Positions 6,564 to 9,076 of a stretch of DNA of 9,076 nt are shown one piece after another. The DNA is taken from the NCBI GenBank assembly GCA_016296435.1, contig JAEDJI010000029.1, positions 1 through 9,076 of the forward strand. Reading direction: 5' to 3'. Every line of letters begins with the position of its first letter. Position 1 is the first letter of the stretch. The notes under the pieces are model-generated. The model made no database searches. It saw only the letters and a program-made list of their open reading frames with translations, and had not been told where the DNA came from. The stretch comes from Bacilli bacterium. GTDB taxonomy: Bacteria; Bacillota_I; Bacilli_A; RF39; UBA660. A program made the position numbers and the translations under genes.

Positions 6564-6797
6564 TTAATTACCTCCTTTTTCTTTTGATGATACATCAAGT
6601 AGATATTTTTCTTTGATAAAATCATTTTCATCAAGTACTTTATTAATTACTTTTGTTGCTTCAACTACTTTATCTATGTTAATAATTTCATCACTATCCA
6701 AAGTAATATAAAGTGTCTTTTTAGAATACTTGATATCATCAATCCACATATTTAAATTTTTAAGTGGAGATTCTAATGCTTTCTTAATATTTTCCAT
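6564..6797 (-). CDS. rimP: RimP, N-terminal domain only (short form)
   Basis: RimP helps mature the 30S subunit; the usual protein is about 150 residues with an N-terminal alpha/beta domain and a C-terminal SH3-like barrel. This copy is 77 residues. It matches the N-domain in order: NMWIDDIKYSKKTLYITLDSD (16-36), the helix IDKVVEATKVINKVLDEND (41-59), and KYLLDVSS (64-71), where full-length proteins read LEVSSPG and continue into the barrel. It then reads KEKGGN and stops. Those last codons contain the SD of nusA, whose ATG is 1 nt beyond the stop, so there is no room for the missing domain. GGAGGG at 6806-6801 fixes the ATG at 6797; the frame is open 13 codons further, through the leader hairpin. 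Position at the head of nusA-ylxR-infB supports the identity. Confidence 0.85.
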   Translation of the reverse strand: MENIKKALESPLKNLNMWIDDIKYSKKTLYITLDSDEIINIDKVVEATKVINKVLDENDFIKEKYLLDVSSKEKGGN

Positions 6798-6809
6798 AAT
6801 CCCTCCAAA

Positions 6810-6838
6810 ATGAAACAAAAAGTGGGAGTTTCCCACTT
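6810..6838 (-). terminator. attenuator-like hairpin in the rimP-nusA leader
   Basis: On the minus-strand RNA, AAGUGGGA (6838-6831) pairs perfectly with UCCCACUU (6827-6820) across a 3-nt AAC loop, and a G-U pair can be added at the base. UUUGUUUCAUUUU follows. The hairpin begins only a few nucleotides after the predicted transcription start and ends before the rimP SD. In B. subtilis, NusA-dependent termination in the leader upstream of rimP autoregulates nusA. The position and the interrupted U-tract here fit such a control. The structure is seen directly; the regulation is inferred by analogy. Confidence 0.75.
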
Positions 6839-6850
6839 CGTTGTAAGTTA

Positions 6851-6859
6851 ATTATATCA
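6851..6859 (-). promoter_or_regulatory. extended -10 promoter of the rimP-nusA-infB-rbfA operon
   Basis: The minus strand reads TGATATAAT (6859-6851), a perfect TGn-TATAAT extended -10. The expected -35 position holds only T-rich sequence (TTTTAT, 6879-6874, 17-bp spacer), so the extended -10 probably does most of the work. The start point would fall near 6844, giving a leader of about 45-50 nt that contains the hairpin at 6810-6838. Confidence 0.7.
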
Positions 6860-6910
6860 TATATTATTTAAAAATAAAAGTTTTTTTGTAAAAATACCCC
6901 ACAAATTTTA

Positions 6911-6937
6911 AAATTAAAAACAGGGAATTATCCCTGT
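6911..6937 (-). terminator. intrinsic terminator of spoIVB, with the stop codon in its loop
   Basis: On the minus strand ACAGGGA (6937-6931) pairs perfectly with TCCCTGT (6926-6920), followed by TTTTAATTT. The 4-nt loop TAAT (6930-6927) contains the spoIVB TAA stop, so the 5' arm encodes the last residues of the protein. It separates spoIVB from the rimP promoter about 60 bp downstream. Confidence 0.8.
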
Positions 6938-7920
6938 CTATCTGCTTCCTCTAACATATTTGTAATAAATATACCATATCCTCTTCTTGGATTATCGGTA
7001 AGAACGTGAGTTACTGCTCCTATTATTTTATTATTTTGTATGATTGGAGAACCACTCATACCCTGTACTATTCCATTTGTTTTACTAATTAAATTCTTAT
7101 CTGTTACTTCAAATAATATGTTTTTAGTAGGATCATTATCATTAACTTTTAAAATATTAATTTCAAACTCTTCAACTACATTATTTTTAAGAACCGTTCT
7201 AAAATATGCTTTTCCTATTTTAACTTCATTTTTATTTGCAACTTCAATTGTATCTTTTCCTTCGATACTTTTTTCATATTTGCCATATATACCATTGTTT
7301 TTATTCTTTGTTATAGTTCCATATTTTTCTTCAACATGATAAGTTGCATTCTTTTCGCCAGGATTGTTTCTTGATGACTTTTCTACTCCGGTTACTTCGG
7401 ATTTAAATATTGAACCATCTTTCATCTCAAACTTTAATCCTGTATTAGATTCTACTATTTCATGACCAAGTGATGCAAATATTTTAGATTCTGGATCAAT
7501 AAATGTAAGAGTACCTATACCAATAATCTTATCTTTTATATAAAGTCCTGTTTTATATATGTCTTCTTCCTTTACTAACTTAATAGTAGTCTCATACTTT
7601 TTATTATTACGTATATAAGTAATCTTTAACTCATTTTTAGAGTCGTCAATAACTTCTGATAGATCAGTTATACTATTTATAACAGTGTCATCTACACCCG
7701 TTATGACATCTCCTTTTTGTAATCCTGCACTTTTACCCGGAGAATTTTTACCTATGTTATAGAAACCTACTACTAAAACACCTTTTGATCTGATCTCTAT
7801 ACCAATGTTATCTCCTCCAAGTACTATGTTATTTGAATAAGCATTAATAGAAATTGGTATACTAACTATAGTGAGCAATAAAAGAAGCAATAGTTTGTTT
7901 TTAAATTTTTTTAAAATCAT
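6928..7920 (-). CDS. spoIVB: SpoIVB-type serine peptidase (S55) with PDZ domain
   Basis: SpoIVB is secreted from the forespore into the intermembrane space, where it cleaves SpoIVFA so that SpoIVFB can activate pro-sigma-K. This 330-residue protein has a basic N-terminus and one hydrophobic segment (about 9-27). Then come the family motif LGGDNIGIEIRSKGVLVVGF (34-53), a PDZ domain to about 115 (GKSAGLQKGDVITGVDD, 62-78), and the S55 peptidase domain. The triad is visible: H153 in SLGH, D274 in EVTDKNL and S289 in GMSGSP. The 15-residue Asp-Ser spacing equals that of B. subtilis D363/S378. It is about 100 residues shorter than the 426-residue B. subtilis protein, mostly before and around the PDZ domain. 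AAGGAG stands 9 nt before the ATG. It has its own terminator and diverges from an Orr-type racemase gene. Confidence 0.95.
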   Translation of the reverse strand: MILKKFKNKLLLLLLLTIVSIPISINAYSNNIVLGGDNIGIEIRSKGVLVVGFYNIGKNSPGKSAGLQKGDVITGVDDTVINSITDLSEVIDDSKNELKITYIRNNKKYETTIKLVKEEDIYKTGLYIKDKIIGIGTLTFIDPESKIFASLGHEIVESNTGLKFEMKDGSIFKSEVTGVEKSSRNNPGEKNATYHVEEKYGTITKNKNNGIYGKYEKSIEGKDTIEVANKNEVKIGKAYFRTVLKNNVVEEFEINILKVNDNDPTKNILFEVTDKNLISKTNGIVQGMSGSPIIQNNKIIGAVTHVLTDNPRRGYGIFITNMLEEADRQG

Positions 7921-7957
7921 TTAAATCAACTCCTTAAACAAACTACATTATTATTAT

Positions 7958-7997
7958 TTACCAAATACTATAATTTATAGTATCAAAAATATGGTAA
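7958..7997. promoter_or_regulatory. nested inverted repeat in the spoIVB/racemase intergenic region
   Basis: ATACTATAA (7965-7973) and TTATAGTAT (7975-7983) form a 19-bp dyad with a single central base. Around it lie TTACCA (7958-7963) and TGGTAA (7992-7997), a second inverted pair placed asymmetrically. The inner dyad contains a plus-strand TATAAT (7969-7974) and a minus-strand TATAAA (7979-7974). It could therefore be two overlapping divergent -10 elements, an operator, or both. No convincing -35 is seen for either direction. Confidence 0.45.
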
Positions 7998-8016
7998 TTT
8001 CTGTTTATTTGTGTTA

Positions 8017-8033
8017 TCCTTTTTAAAAGGAGG
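8017..8033 (+). promoter_or_regulatory. racemase SD within a short inverted repeat
   Basis: AGGAGG (8028-8033) stands 6 nt before the ATG at 8040 and fixes that start. TCCTTT (8017-8022) and AAAGGA (8026-8031) can pair across a 3-nt loop, covering most of the SD. The stem is short and AT-rich, so an effect on translation is possible but weak. Confidence 0.55.
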
Positions 8034-8039
8034 AATAAA

Positions 8040-9076
8040 ATGAAAAAATATCCATTATTACAATTAAATAAGAATAAGTTAATAGAAAATGTATCTAGTA
8101 TGGTGAATAGATGTAATGATTTTAACATAAAAGTAGCTGGTGTTATAAAAGGTGCTAATGGTATGGATGATGTAATTGATTGTTTTATAAAAGGAAATGT
8201 TAAACAAATTGCATCATCTAGATTTGAACAATTAAAAAGAGTAAAAGAAATTAATAGTTCTATTCCTACGATGATGATTAGGATTCCTATGTTATCTGAG
8301 GTTGAGGAAGTAATTAAGTATTGTGATTATTCTGTTAATTCTGAAATCAGAGTTCTTGAGAAATTAAATGAAGAAGCTAAAAAGCAAAATAAAGTACATA
8401 AAGTAATAATTATGGCTGATCTTGGTGATTTGCGTGAAGGCTATATTGATTATGATGAATTAATTAATGTTTCTTTATATGTTGAAAATAATCTTAATAA
8501 TTTAGTTTTATCAGGAATTGGTACTAATTTAGGATGTTATGGTTCAATTAAGCCTGATATTAATAACCTAACTAAATTAGGAGAAATTGCTAGTGTAATT
8601 GAAGAAAAAATAAATAAAGAGCTTGAAATAGTATCTGGTGGTGCGACTAGTAGTATACCGCTTATATATAATAAAACAATTCCTAGTAAGATAAATCATT
8701 TAAGGATTGGTGAAGGAATATTACTTAATATGGACTTACCAGAATTATGGAATGTTGAAACTGGTCTTAATAATGATGCATTTATTTTAAAAGCAGAAAT
8801 TATTGAAAAAAAGGATAAGCCTAGTTATCCTATTGGAGAAATATTTATAGATGCTTTTGGTAATAGACCTACTTATACTGATATAGGTGTTAGAACTAAA
8901 GTTCTTTTAGGAATTGGTAAGCAAGATATTGGAGATTTTGATAAGTTAATACCAATTGATGATAGAATCAAATTAATTGGTGCATCTAGTGATCATTTAA
9001 TTGCTGATATAACAGATTGTAAAGATGATTATGATATTGGTGATATAATGGAATTTAAGTTATATTATCAAGCTCT
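8040..9076 (+). CDS. alanine/ornithine racemase-family PLP enzyme (Orr-like), 3' end cut by the window
   Basis: The 345 visible codons encode a fold-type III PLP enzyme of the alanine/ornithine racemase group that includes clostridial ornithine racemase (Orr). The PLP-binding lysine is K37 in VAGVIKG, at the end of the first barrel strand. Family motifs follow in order: ASSRFEQLKRVKEI, RIPMLSEVEEVIKYCD, VNSE, IIMADLGDLREG, GIGTNLGCYG, IVSGGATSS, INHLRIGEGILL, PIGEIFIDAFGNRPT, and GASSDHLIADITD near the end. By family length the protein should end only 10-15 residues beyond the window. The start at 8040 has AGGAGG 6 nt upstream. It is transcribed away from spoIVB, and no other ornithine-fermentation gene is visible. 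Whether the substrate is ornithine, alanine or another amino acid cannot be decided from sequence. Confidence 0.93.
   Translation, partial: MKKYPLLQLNKNKLIENVSSMVNRCNDFNIKVAGVIKGANGMDDVIDCFIKGNVKQIASSRFEQLKRVKEINSSIPTMMIRIPMLSEVEEVIKYCDYSVNSEIRVLEKLNEEAKKQNKVHKVIIMADLGDLREGYIDYDELINVSLYVENNLNNLVLSGIGTNLGCYGSIKPDINNLTKLGEIASVIEEKINKELEIVSGGATSSIPLIYNKTIPSKINHLRIGEGILLNMDLPELWNVETGLNNDAFILKAEIIEKKDKPSYPIGEIFIDAFGNRPTYTDIGVRTKVLLGIGKQDIGDFDKLIPIDDRIKLIGASSDHLIADITDCKDDYDIGDIMEFKLYYQA

Noticed and set aside
6563..6634. A 24-codon N-terminal extension of NusA.
   Set aside because: It lies inside the rimP coding sequence and lacks family similarity; the ATG at 6562 has a strong SD and gives the normal NusA N-terminus.
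7966..8010. Sigma-G promoter for spoIVB on the minus strand (GATACTA resembles a -10).
   Set aside because: No matching -35 at the right distance, and the -10 match overlaps the AT palindrome, so it may be chance.
1..9076. CRISPR array, transposon, phage module, toxin-antitoxin pair, tRNA or rRNA.
   Set aside because: No regularly spaced repeats, transposase motifs, terminal inverted repeats, cloverleaf folds or rRNA-like conserved stretches were seen on either strand.

Overview
The window comes from a very AT-rich bacterium of the low-GC Gram-positive type. Almost every gene has a strong purine-rich Shine-Dalgarno (SD) sequence. The core block is the Firmicutes-type rimP-nusA-ylxR-(x)-infB-rbfA operon, and a SpoIVB-type sporulation protease lies beside it. 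TGA serves as a stop (infB, and the pseudouridine synthase gene at 618-1265) and tryptophan is TGG, so this is the standard bacterial code and not the Mycoplasma code. The compact layout (4-nt ATGA overlaps, 1-2 nt gaps, a one-domain RimP) suggests a streamlined, probably uncultured Bacilli/Clostridia-like lineage. That placement is inference.

Layout, minus strand read from high to low coordinates. spoIVB (6928-7920) ends in a terminator hairpin whose loop contains its own stop codon. An extended -10 promoter near 6851-6859 then starts the transcription/translation operon. Its short leader contains a perfect GC-rich hairpin followed by a U-rich run (6810-6838), placed where NusA autoregulates rimP-nusA in Bacillus subtilis. 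The operon reads rimP (only the N-terminal domain), nusA, ylxR/rnpM, an unrecognised basic 130-residue protein where ylxQ usually sits, infB and rbfA. It ends in a two-hairpin element (2174-2256) whose second hairpin is a good intrinsic terminator. A separate promoter (2123-2151) drives a second group: an RlmI/RlmK-like methyltransferase, an RluD-family pseudouridine synthase and a small membrane protein, each overlapping the next.

On the plus strand, diverging from spoIVB, is an alanine/ornithine racemase-family (Orr-type) PLP enzyme, cut by the window end just short of its C-terminus. The shared 119-bp intergenic region carries a 19-bp inverted repeat nested inside a second inverted repeat.

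Functionally, most of the window concerns making and tuning the translation apparatus: 30S maturation (RimP, RbfA), transcription elongation and termination (NusA), RNase P modulation (RnpM), initiation (IF2) and probable rRNA modification (methyltransferase and pseudouridine synthase). I found no CRISPR array, transposase, phage gene, toxin-antitoxin pair, tRNA or rRNA. I do not see a clearly new multi-gene system. The least ordinary items are the unknown operon protein, the half-length RimP with its attenuator-like leader, and the mutually exclusive hairpins after rbfA.
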